A DNA stretch of 64,000 nt from assembly GCF_001039355.2 (NCBI RefSeq), contig NW_019775623.1, positions 220,045 through 284,044 on the forward strand, read 5' to 3'. The notes under the pieces were generated by a model. It was not told where the DNA came from. It did not search any database and saw only the letters and a list, made by a program, of their open reading frames with translations. The stretch is from Lingula anatina (taxonomy: Eukaryota; Brachiopoda; Lingulata; Lingulida; Lingulidae). Within the stretch, counting starts at the first letter, position 1; the number at the start of each line of letters is the position of its first letter. Positions 48,901 through 60,900 of this stretch are shown here, in pieces. The position numbers were made by a program, and so were the translations under genes.

Positions 48901-51900
48901 CTTAAACAACCAGCCAGGGGCCTCTCCCCAGTACTCTCAGTCTCAAATGGGAATGCCCCCAGGAAGGCCTGGAGAACAGAGAATGCCCCCTGACCCATAC
49001 AGCCAACCCCCAGGGACCCCACAACCTGGTGGGCCACATCCGGGCCAGGGGAGGCCACAAGAGGGGTATCCAGGCCCCCCGCCACAGCAAGCCCTCAAGG
49101 GCATGCCTGATCCGTATGCCCAGCCCCCTCACACACCAAGACCCCCAGGACCTGAGGACCCATATGCCAGACAGCCAATGACACCAAGACCACAACAACA
49201 GCAGCAGCAGCACCCTATGGCTCCTCACATGCAGGGCCCACCACATCCAGGCCATGGCCTGCCCCCAGGGCACCAGCAGGGCCCTAGACCAGGAGTACCT
49301 TACAGCCAGGCCCAGGGTATGCCTCCACACCCAGGGGATCCCTTCAATAGACCCCCTGGTGGGCCTAGACCCCCTCATGAAGTGTGGCATGGGCCCCACC
49401 CTGGGATGCCCCACCCCTACAGCCAGGCAGGGGCAGTACCACACCCAACCAGCCCCAGGGAGTTTCGGCTACCAGGGCCCGGCATGATACGCCCCAAGGA
49501 GGGAGGGTACGGACAGGGTGGCATGACGCCCACTCCGCGTCCCCCTACCAGTGGTCAGAACAGTCAGCTGCAGCAGATGCTGTCCACCGCGCCCAGGTTT
49601 GCTGACCCCAACCTCCAGGGACTGGACCCCAGCACGTCCACTGCAGTCGTAAGTCATCCTGAGAGTGGTACTGTTCTTAATCGCTAACGACTGCTCTTTA
49701 TACTTGCTGCAGTTAATAACTTTTTCTCTCTGGTCATCGGAAAAGTGATGCTTCATAGGCATGGTGACATTATTTCATGTCTCTGCAAATTGTAGGATAT
49801 CATGGCCTTTCTTGATTATTTGAAAGGATTCTTTAAAAATTCCATTTCATTATTTGTATCAAAATGCATTCATTACATTAAGAAAATTTACGGCAAGAAT
49901 CTTAACAGGGGGGGTTAATACTCTCAAATTTACATTGCCGTATGAAGTGTCACTTTGCAGGTGACCTGCTGGGGTGTTTGTCCAGTTATGGTCAGGCTTT
50001 GTCCACTTCTGGTCAGACATAAACAGCAGCAGAGCCTTAATGTGTGCCCAGTCTGTAACCTAGAGGTGGTCAGTAACTTGTAGAATCGTGTGAACTACTG
50101 GTTTAGCAGTGGGAAGTAGTTGTGTAAGCAAGTGGTGTTTTATTTTATTTATAATTTTGATGTCAGACTTGGATTTTATCTGAAGTAGAGCATTGCCAGT
50201 TTCTTGGGAGGTTTATCTCCTTCAAATTGGGGGTATATATAAGATATATTGAAAATGAAATACTAAAGCATGTGTTGTACATCCATAATTTTTCAGTCAA
50301 AAACAAAAACAGACAAATCAAAATGATTTTAGCTAGCAGATCTAGTGGACTTATATCTTTGATATATTTAAGAATTCTTCGTTGCAAATCGGACATATGT
50401 ATATGATACTTTGAAAATTACATTCTTAAAATATTAACCATACTTTGACCAAAAGGAACTCCACACAGTGTTGGTATATGTTATCTACCAGTTGAATCCA
50501 AGTTTGACTTTGCTTTGCTTTTGCAGTATTCGCTAACTGACTGGCGTGTCTGTTGGGGAAAATGCCGACAACGTGTCATGGTCAGCTAGTGTATGCTGAG
50601 TTGCTATGATCTAACTTTTTAAGTTTGCTTTCAGTCTGTAAGTTTTTAGGGTGTTACAGTGTTCTCCATTAACTGGTTATAGTGTGTTAAGAACATTTTT
50701 CTCTGGGGTTAGATGAGCAGATCCAGTGGGTGGACATGTTAGGGGGGTTTGCTAGCTAGACAGATTTAGTGGGCGGTTTTTTTTTAATATTATAAGTGGA
50801 CATTCAAACTGTTTCAAAGGGTAGCAAAAGTCAAATAAGTCACAGATGAGACATTCTGCTAAACCTCAGTTTAATTGACTTTTTCATCACCCTTGGGGGG
50901 AATCAAGGAATTTGTCCTATTTGTGATTTTTATCAAAGTTCTGGTGACATACTCTTTTGTCTGTCAGAGGAAGAGGGTGAGAGACAAGTGTGCCATTGCT
51001 CTTTGTCCCACTCCTTTTTGCTGTGTGTTTAACTATTTCTTCCCACACTCAGAGAGAAGATCCCCATCAGTGCCAAGTAAAGTGGGTTGTAAAATGAAGG
51101 GATATTGTGTTCTGTAATACTAAATGTTACACTATATTTGATCTGGTTTGTAATTCCTTTATTAACAAACCATCATAGAGGAGGTTCAAAACAGCTGACT
51201 AACAGACCCACGGATCAAATATGGCGACCGGCTTAAAAGCTTGTTGCTTAATTTCCGATTAGATACTGAATAGATGCCCTGCGGGGATTATGCAACAAGC
51301 ATTCAAGTGGGTAGGTTATATTTGATCCGCAGATCTGTTAGTCCACTGTTCTGATTGGGCTTATAAGTTATAGAAAGGTGTGTGGAATGAGAGGGTAATA
51401 CAGGGGAAGAAGAAAAGAAAAGATTTCTGTGGGTGAAGTTAATGGAGAACATTGTGCCCCCTTGTGTGTTTTTCCATCTCTATGTGTGTGCTTTCTCTCT
51501 CTTCCATCCTTCTAGCTTCACCAAATGTTCTCCAGTCAGAGGTTATATTACCTCAGTCAAAGACATCAACAGCCACAGGGTAGAAATGCCACTGACTCTA
51601 CCGTGTATAAAACAGGGGCAGGGGTAAGTTGTCTCTGTGGCAGTGCATTCAATAATGTTTCTTTTTTCAACACGGCGGCCCAGAACTGTGTGAAATAGAT
51701 GCATCTTTTAGGAAAAATACAGCTGTTTTGTGACTTTTTTACTCTTTGAGCAACGGAAAGATAAGGACTCACAATAAATGGATTAAGTGTATGAATATTT
51801 ATCACCAGTGTTAGTTCAGAAAACTCTCTTTCAGTAATGTGCATCAGTGGTCATTCCAAAATTGCATTTTTTATGAACTTTTTCTTGTCAGAATAGTCTC

Positions 51901-54900
51901 AGAAATTTATAAGTACACATTGCAGAAGGTATTAACTGCAGGTTCATTAAAAAAGAAGGGAGGGGGAGAGCTTAGCTTTTAAATGTGTGAGATTAGCATG
52001 GTGGGTACAGTAGAACTAAACTCTTCTAGTGGGGCTGGATAGATAACTTTGCCTTTATATGGCAAATGGTCCTTATATGGAAATATATACCATATATAGT
52101 CATTAGTCCATATATGGCAAGATGTGGCTTAATAATCATGCTTCAAGTTATATAAAGAGAAATAGATGATTAGAATTTTTTCCTGTTTATAGTACTAACA
52201 TTATTAGATGGCAGCTTTAAATAATCAAATAGTGAAGTATATATGATTTATAAATTGCCAGGTTTAAAATGTGATATTAAAGGTTTTGAAATTTCAGATA
52301 TACTTTATTTCCAAATAATGAAAATCTGTTGAAAAATAAGTATCATCATGTGTCAGAGCAAACAAATTAAAATGTCCTTTGAAATAAGGGAGGTTCACAA
52401 ATTGAAAGAAATGCACTTGTTTGAATAGGGACTTCATCCTACAACTAAACAAATGTCACACATGTTGATTGTCCCTTTCTTTTTTATGGATTTATCGTTG
52501 TTCAGTAAAATGAAGTGAATTTAGATTATGTTTGCATGGTATCTAGTCTACATTGACTGTTCTCTCGCGTGACTTGTAGGTAATAGTTTGCATGTGTTTT
52601 GGTTAACAGATGAAACCACACTTCATATAATAAACCTGACCAAAAAAGCAAAAGTGAGTGTAAAAAGTCATTCAAAACATTTTTTTATTGTAACACTTGG
52701 TTAAGATATTCATCATCTGTGTGATCACCTGTATAAAGCTCCATTATTATTATTGTTATTATTATTATTATTATTATTACTGTATTATAATAGCCAGGAG
52801 ATGGAGATCCCAAGTCAGATGCACACCGCCAGCACCTGCGTGAGCTCCTTGCCACCAAGGCCAAGGAGAGCCAGAAACAGAAGCAGATGGAGCAGCAGTT
52901 CAGAGATGGTGGAGGAGCCAATGTACCTTTACACCATTGGCCCAGTGAAGAGGAATTAGGACCACAGCAACCACAAGGTAGTCTACTTGGTAGTCAGTTC
53001 TCAAGTTGACAGGATTACAACTGATGGATTTAACAAAGTGCCATAGGTGTACTGCATCTCTAAACTCATATAAAAGTTTATCAGTACTGTGAAATTAAAG
53101 GTTTAATTATTCAGTTTGATAATTCAGCTTTTAAGTAGTCTTTTTAAATTCTTCCAGGTTCACAAGGTCAAATGTCAGTATCCCAAGGTCAGATGCCAGT
53201 ATCCCAAGGTCAGATGCCAGGCCCCCAAGGTCAGATGCCAGGCCCTCAAGGTCAGATATCAGGTCCTCAAGGACAGATGCCTGGTCCTCAAGGACAGATG
53301 CCTGGTCCTCAAGGACAGATGCCTGGTCCTCAAGGACAGATGCCTGGTCCTCAAGGTCAAATACCTGGTCCTCAAGGTCAAATGCCAGGTCCTCAAGGCC
53401 AGATGCAAAGGCCTCAAGGTCAAATGCCAATACCTCAGGGTCAGATGCCAGGTCAGATATCCGGCATGCCTAGGCCCCCACCCCCAGGGTATCCAGGTGC
53501 TCAGTTTGGCCCACGTGGACCCCAGGGAGAGGGGGGCTGGCAGGAACAAATGATGAGACCACCACACCCTGGACAAATAAGACCAGGTGAGTAGCCTCTA
53601 CAGTTGATTATATATTTCAAGTTATATATCCCAGCTTGTAGAAAATTACATTTCTTTTTGTCTATTCATCTACTAAGAAAAATGGAATATTATAAACAAG
53701 CCAGCCTTATAGGCTCAGTTTTTTGCCATGGTAATTATTTAGGTTATAGCTTATTGTATATAAGAATGATGTGACTAGAAATTTGCACCTTCCATCTTGC
53801 AAGAAATCTAGATGATGGCACTTTTTCAAATGGGATTAATCAATTTATTTTGTACAATTCAAGGTAGATAGCTAATTGATGTAAAGAAGTAAGGCATTAA
53901 ATAAGATAACTTTTATATTACTTTTATTTGTATTGATTTTGTTATTAATACTATTATTTCATTTATGTAATTTTGATGTGGATTTGTGTGTTCCAGATAT
54001 GGAAGGTTTTGGCCCCAGGGGTCCCCAGGGGGAGGTGATGAGAGGTCCAGGTCCTGAGATGATGAGACCAGGGTACCCAGGTCAGTGGAGGATGACACCC
54101 CCTGGAATGCAGGGACCCATGCCACCCCATGGTGGACCCTATCCACAGGGACAGTATCCCCCAGGGTTTAACCCCAGACACCCGGGACAGCCCCCATGGG
54201 AGTTCCATCCTCAACATGTAAGTTGTGTTGGTACAGTGTTGTAGGAGAGTATTTTTTAACTCTCGTGGTATTATAGATTTTTCCTCCATAAAATTGAATT
54301 TTGTAGACACTGAAGGGAGTTCACTGTAAAGCTGTGCTTTGCATTGTGTTTTCTAAAGACAGTTTTGATTTCGCTAAAAAAAATAATTAGCATAATGTAC
54401 ATCTATATTTTTCTATCATTTCTCATATAATAGTCACCCTAAATGAATGAAATTTGTTATCTAGATGACGCCAGCTGAACAACACAGGACACCATATTTG
54501 AAGATGTTTCAGGAGAGACTGAGGCAAACACAGTTACAAGCTGCCCAACAGCAACAACAATTACAGCAGCAGCAACAACAACAACAGCAACAACAACAAC
54601 AACAGCAACAGCAGCAACAACAAGGAACTCCTGGGACACCCCCTCACACCTCGGGGAATCCTCTAGACCCCTATGACCACCTGGTGCGGCAGAAGATGCA
54701 GGGAACACCCCCTGCAGTAGGTGAAGCAAGGGTACCACCACACCCGCCTTCTAGACCCTCAAGTCAGCAGGCTTCACCCAGGGGGACACCCTACTCTACA
54801 CCTCCTACAACTCCTCACCCGGGTCAGTCTACACCATCTGCCAATCACGGACAGCAAGGTCAAAGTCTGCAAAGTCAAGGACAGTCAGGTCAAGGTCAGG

Positions 54901-57900
54901 CAAGTCAAGGTCAGGCTTTACAAGATCAAGATCAGATGACGCAAGGCCAGAGTCAGCAAGGGCAGAAAAAAGATGGATTAGATGAGTTACTGCGTAAGTA
55001 TGAAATCAGTTAATGAAATTTTTGTTGAAAAGATTTGAAAGACATCAAACAGGAAGTTAACAATCACACTAGAATATAACATTATAATGTTTCAGTTCAC
55101 AGTCTATTGTAATGCATGGAAAATTTAATAATTTTTTTTAACTTTTTCAGCTTCAGATAACCTGAATCTATCAGATTACTCTGACCCTGAGATCCAGAGG
55201 GCGCTTTCAGAGGCCCAAGACAAGACCATCTTTGATGAACACCTAGGTCTCAGAGAAGATGCAGAGAAATCTGCTGCAGAAGAAACCTCTGGAAGAGTGG
55301 GTGCGTTCCAGGCACAGTTCCTGGAGTTCAGTAAAAAGAACAGTAATAAGGAGAGTGAGGGAAATGTGGAAGATTCTGTAGGGCAAGAAATGCCAGGAGA
55401 TAAAGCATCACCAGTTGCTGATGTGGGGAGCCAGGAGCAGATTGCAGGAGGCGAGCCTAGTTCTGCTGATGCAGATAAGCCACCTGAGACTGAACCTTCT
55501 GAGGCTTCTGAAAGCACACAGTGCCCAGACGGACATAACTGTCCTGGAGATGAAAATGTCCCTGCCACTAATTCTGGTGCTGGACAATGCCCAGATGGAC
55601 ATAACTGTCCTGGAGATGAAAATGACCCCACCACTAATTCCGGGGCTGGACAGTGCCCAGATGGACATAACTGTCCTGGAGATGAAAATGACCCCACCAC
55701 TAATTCCGGGGCTGGACAGTGCCCAGATGGACATAACTGTCCTGGAGATGAAAATGACCCCACCACTAATTCCGGGGCTGGACAGTGCCCAGATGGACAT
55801 AACTGTCCTGGAGATGAAAATGACCCCACCACTAATTCCGGGGCTGGACAGTGCCCAGATGGACATAACTGTCCTGGAGATGAAAATGACCCCACCACTA
55901 ATTCCGGGGCTGGACAGTGCCCAGATGGACATAACTGTCCTGGAGATGAAAATGACCCCACCACTAATTCCGGGGCTGGACAGTGCCCAGATGGACATAA
56001 CTGTCCTGGAGATGAAAATGACCCCACCACTAATTCCGGGGCTGGACAGTGCCCAGATGGACATAACTGTCCTGGAGATGAAAATGACCCCACCACTAAT
56101 TCCGGGGCTGGACAGTGCCCAGATGGACATAACTGTCCTGGAGATGAAAATGACCCCACCACTAATTCCGGGGCTGGACAGTGCCCAGATGGACATAACT
56201 GTCCTGGAGATGAAAATGACCCCACCACTAATTCCGGGGCTGGACAGTGCCCAGATGGACATAACTGTCCTGGAGATGAAAATGACCCCACCACTAATTC
56301 CGGGGCTGGACAGTGCCCAGATGGACATAACTGTCCTGGAGATGAAAATGACCCCACCACTAATTCCGGGGCTGGACAGTGCCCAGATGGACATAACTGT
56401 CCTGGAGATGAAAATGACCCCACCACTAATTCCGGGGCTGGACAGTGCCCAGATGGACATAACTGTCCTGGAGATGAAAATGACCCCACCACTAATTCCG
56501 GGGCTGGACAGTGCCCAGATGGACATAACTGTCCTGGAGATGAAAATGACCCCACCACTAATTCCGGGGCTGGACAGTGCCCAGATGGACATAACTGTCC
56601 TGGAGATGAAAATGACCCCACCACTAATTCCGGGGCTGGACAGTGCCCAGATGGACATAACTGTCCTGGAGATGAAAATGACCCCACCACTAATTCTGGG
56701 GCTGGACAGTGCCCAGATGGACATAACTGTCCTGGAGATGAAAATGACCCCACCACAAATTCTGGGGCTGGACAGTGCCCAGATGGACATAACTGTCCTG
56801 GAGATGAAAATGACCCCACCAAAAATGTTGGGGCTGGACAGTGCCCAGATGGACATAACTGTCCAGGGGATGAAAATGACCCCACCACTAATTCTGGGGC
56901 TGGACAGTGCCCAGATGGACATAACTGTCCTGGAGATGAAAATGACCCCACCACTAATTCTGGGGCTGGACAGTGCCCAGATGGACATAACTGTCCTGGA
57001 GATGAAAATGACCCCACCACAAATTCTGGGGCTGGACAGTGCCCAGATGGACATAACTGTCCTGGAGATGAAAATGACCCCACCACTAATTCTGGGGCTG
57101 GACAGTGCCCAGATGGACATAACTGTCCTGGAGATGAAAATGACCCCACCACAAATTCTGGGGCTGGACAGTGCCCAGATGGACATAACTGTCCTGGAGA
57201 TGAAAATGACCCCACCACAAATTCTGGGGCTGGACAGTGCCCAGATGGACATAACTGTCCTGGAGATGAAAATGACCCCACCACAAATTCTGGGGCTGGA
57301 CAGTGCCCAGATGGACATAACTGTCCTGGAGATGAAAATGACCCCACCACAAATTCTGGGGCTGGACAGTGCCCAGATGGACATAACTGTCCTGGAGATG
57401 AAAATGACCCCACCACAAATTCTGGGGCTGGACAGTGCCCAGATGGACATAACTGTCCTGGAGATGAAAATGACCCCACCACAAATTCTGGGGCTGGACA
57501 GTGCCCAGATGGACATAACTGTCCTGGAGATGAAAATGACCCCACCACAAATTCTGGGGCTGGACAGTGCCCAGATGGACATAACTGTCCTGGAGATGAA
57601 AATGACCCCACCACAAATTCTGGGGCTGGACAGTGCCCAGATGGACATAACTGTCCTGGAGATGAAAATGACCCCACCACAAATTCTGGGGCTGGACAGT
57701 GCCCAGATGGACATAACTGTCCTGGAGATGAAAATGACCCCACCACAAATTCTGGGGCTGGACAGTGCCCAGATGGACATAACTGTCCTGGAGATGAAAA
57801 TGACCCCACCACAAATTCTGGGGCTGGACAGTGCCCAGATGGACATAACTGTCCTGGAGATGAAAATGACCCCACCACAAATTCTGGGGCTGGACAGTGC

Positions 57901-60900
57901 CCAGATGGACATAACTGTCCTGGAGATGAAAATGACCCCACCACAAATTCTGGGTCTGGACAGTGCCCAGATGGACATAACTGTCCTGGAGATGAAAATG
58001 ACCCCACCACAAATTCTGGGGCTGGACAGTGCCCAGATGGACATAACTGTCCTGGAGATGAAAATGACCCCACCACAAATTCTGGGGCTGGACAGTGCCC
58101 AGATGGACATAACTGTCCTGGAGATGAAAATGACCCCACCACTAGTTCTGGTGCTGGAACATGTCCAGATGGACATAACTGTCCTGGAGATGAAAATGAG
58201 CCCACCACTAATTCTGGTTCTGGACAGTGCCCAGACGGACATAACTGCCCTGGAGATGAAAATGACCCCACCACAAATGTTGGGGCTGGACAGTGCCCAG
58301 ATGGACATAACTGTCCTGGTGATGAAAATGACCCTACCACAAATTCTGGTTCTGGACAGTGCCCAGATGGACATAACTGTCCTGGAGATGAAAATGACCC
58401 CACCACAAATGCCGGGTCTGGACAGTGCCCAGACGGACATAATTGTCCAGGGGATGAAAATGAACCCACCACAAATTCGGAGGCTGGACAGTGCCCAGAT
58501 GGACATAACTGTCCTGGAGATGAAAACGACCCTGTTACTTCTGCTAGTAGTCAATCCAATACCACTTTAACTTCCACAGTGCCAACTAGTGACCAGCATG
58601 TGAGTCCAGGCCCACATGAAGCTGCCCCTTCCTCCACCACAACCTCAGCTACAGCTGTAGATGCCCAGTCAGCCACTGGTGTCTCTGATACTGCAATACC
58701 TGTGGCTGGTGGTGCAGAACCAATGCCAGGTAGCAATGTACCAATACCAGCAGTTCCAGTATCCATGCCACAAGCCACAGTTTCCATGCCATGTGTTCCA
58801 GAGGTCTCACAGATTGGCCATTCACCTATGTCAGCTTCCTCACAAGGTGCCCAATTAACAACACCTTCTGGTGCACCGGTTAATACAGAGGCACAACATG
58901 CCATCCAAGCTACCATTGCCAGCACTGTGTCTGCACCTGCAAGTATGGAAACAACAAGTTCTCCTGCTGTACAGACAACTGCATCTACTACAGAGCATGT
59001 CGCTCAGCCTGTGGTGACTAATATGCCACCATCTATACAACCTGTGGTGCCCTCTATGGGCCAGGTAGAACACCCGGGGGGAAGTGAGGTGAAGGTTGAG
59101 CCACAAGGGCCTACAGCAGTCGGTGAACAGGTAGTGCCAGGGCAAGCTAGTGAGGAACCGGGACAGATAGAACAGAAAGTAGCTTCAGGAACTGAGATAC
59201 AAAAATATATAAAGACGGAAGCAGACTTGACTGTACCTCAGACATGCCAGGAAGAGACTAAACCACCACCAGCCCTAGCTGTTGCCACAACACCTCATTC
59301 AGCTGTGCCAAATACCACACATCCTCCGATGCCATCTGCTGTTGCAATCTCTGGATCTGCTGGCACCAAGCCTACAACCAATGACATGATGTCATCTCTA
59401 GCTGGCATGATGCCCACCACACCTGGCATGATGCCAGCCTCAAATACTTCAATGTCCATGGCTACTGGCATGATGCCCTCTTCAGGTGCAGGGCCTACTT
59501 CAGTTGGTATGCCAACCAGTGCAGCACAGGGTATGCATATGGTAACAGCTCACCAACAGTATGGCATGCCACATTCTAGCATGCCACACACCAGTATGCC
59601 ACATACCACAGCGAGAGCATCTACGCCACAGTCTGCTGCAAGCCAGCCTCCAACTGTCCAATCCATGCCAGGTATGCCACCACTGTCCATGATGCAGGGG
59701 ATGCCAAGACCTGGCATGCCAGTGGCAACATCTGGCATGGGAGCCACTCCTCATCCTGGCATGGGCCCTGGCATGCACTTCCCTCCTGGGATGAGACCCA
59801 GAATGATGCCCCCAGGTATGCATCATCAGCCAGGACCCCCCTTTCCGCCCCACCCAGGACAGTCCAGGATGCCAGGGTCAGGCATGGTGCCTCCAACTTC
59901 TGGCATGGTACCTCCAACATCTGGCATGGTGCCTCCAGGCCAGCAGCCACAGTTCAGTCCACAGATGCCAGGTGGCATGGGAGCACCAAGGAAAGACAAG
60001 CCAGTGCTGCTTGAAGAGCAACCGTTATTACTACAAGAATTGCTTGAACAGGTGGGTTGATTTATAGTCAATGTCTGTCACTTGTGTATAATTTGTTGTA
60101 GTAGGTTGGTGAGCTTTTGTGTATGTGGTTGCATTAAACTTTTATAATAGAGGCCACAAAGCCGATTTATCAGTAGCATTTAGTTTTGTGTCATGCTGCT
60201 TTGCTGATAATAGATTAAAGATAACCAGCCATCTTCCTCTTATTGTACAATGAAAGTGTTAAATGTGTTGTATCTATCTTGCACTTTGTTGCTATGATAG
60301 AGCTACTTTTGAGTATATTCACACACGTCCTCCATCTTGCTCTTTCTTGACAGGAGAGACGGGACCAGCAGAAGCAGGCGGAGCAGCAGGTGTTGATACA
60401 GAAGAGGGACAGCGGATTGATGTCCGACGCAGAGTTTGAGAAACGCAGGGCTGAGTTGGCCATCACTGAGAGCAGGCGGCCCCCCATGCCAGGACCTAGA
60501 ATGCCAGGCATGGGCATGGAAGGGATGCCAAGGTATGATGGGTAATTTCTGGCATGGGATTGTGGTGTAACCACTGCATCATATTCTTTGAAGATTAAAG
60601 CTGAGAAATATTTAAGGAACTGTTGTGGTTCATTATAAGTCAATGTCATAAAATTATTGATCATTAGTACATACTGCTGTGTTACTGACTGTTAAAGAAG
60701 ACTGAAAAACAGTCTGGCCTTCAAAGTAAAATGGTGAAGTAAGAAGGGCAACACAGTAGGCCTGCAGCAAGTTCCATTGCTGGCAGTATCTGCAGCAGAA
60801 CCTGTTTATCAAATATAAATAAGATGAGCCACAAGACAAGCTGCAGGAAGAACACTGCCAAGTTTTTATTTGAAACATTCATCATTATTGCATATATCAT

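Larger units (their letters stand above)
30102..60353. other. Remaining KMT2 introns of 300-560 bases
   Basis: Introns at 30102-30621, 31299-31760, 31971-32321, 32747-33064, 33406-33830, 33946-34360, 37221-37773, 38165-38492, 38667-39068, 42611-42959, 43429-43782, 44065-44420, 45355-45654, 46337-46763, 47691-48072, 48380-48731, 53587-53996 and 60052-60353 (and, beyond this span, 60533-61018 and 61186-61650) were read and hold only AT-rich sequence, short homopolymers and, at 42821-42910, the GT array. Confidence 0.7.

Noticed and set aside
53162-53455. Collagen-like triple helix
   Set aside because: The unit is 7 residues, so Gly is not at every third position.
55176-58472. 1,098-codon antisense open frame
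   Set aside because: It is a by-product of the 66-base repeat (no stop in that frame of the unit). It has no independent start context, no splice structure and repeats VVGSFSSPGQLCPSGHCPAP endlessly.
55408-58554. 1,048-codon reverse open frame (and a 330-codon one at 57086-58078)
   Set aside because: Same repeat artefact as the other antisense frames.
55522-58557. CRISPR-like array
   Set aside because: Units are head to tail with no unique spacers, are coding, and lie in an animal gene.
55522-58557. Granulin or other Cys-rich extracellular domain
   Set aside because: CPDG....C resembles part of a granulin motif, but the unit has only two Cys, no paired CC, and lies in a nuclear protein with no signal peptide.
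55415-58570. 1,051-codon forward open frame in a second frame
   Set aside because: Shadow of the real frame; opening and closing coincide with the array and it does not continue into conserved KMT2 sequence.
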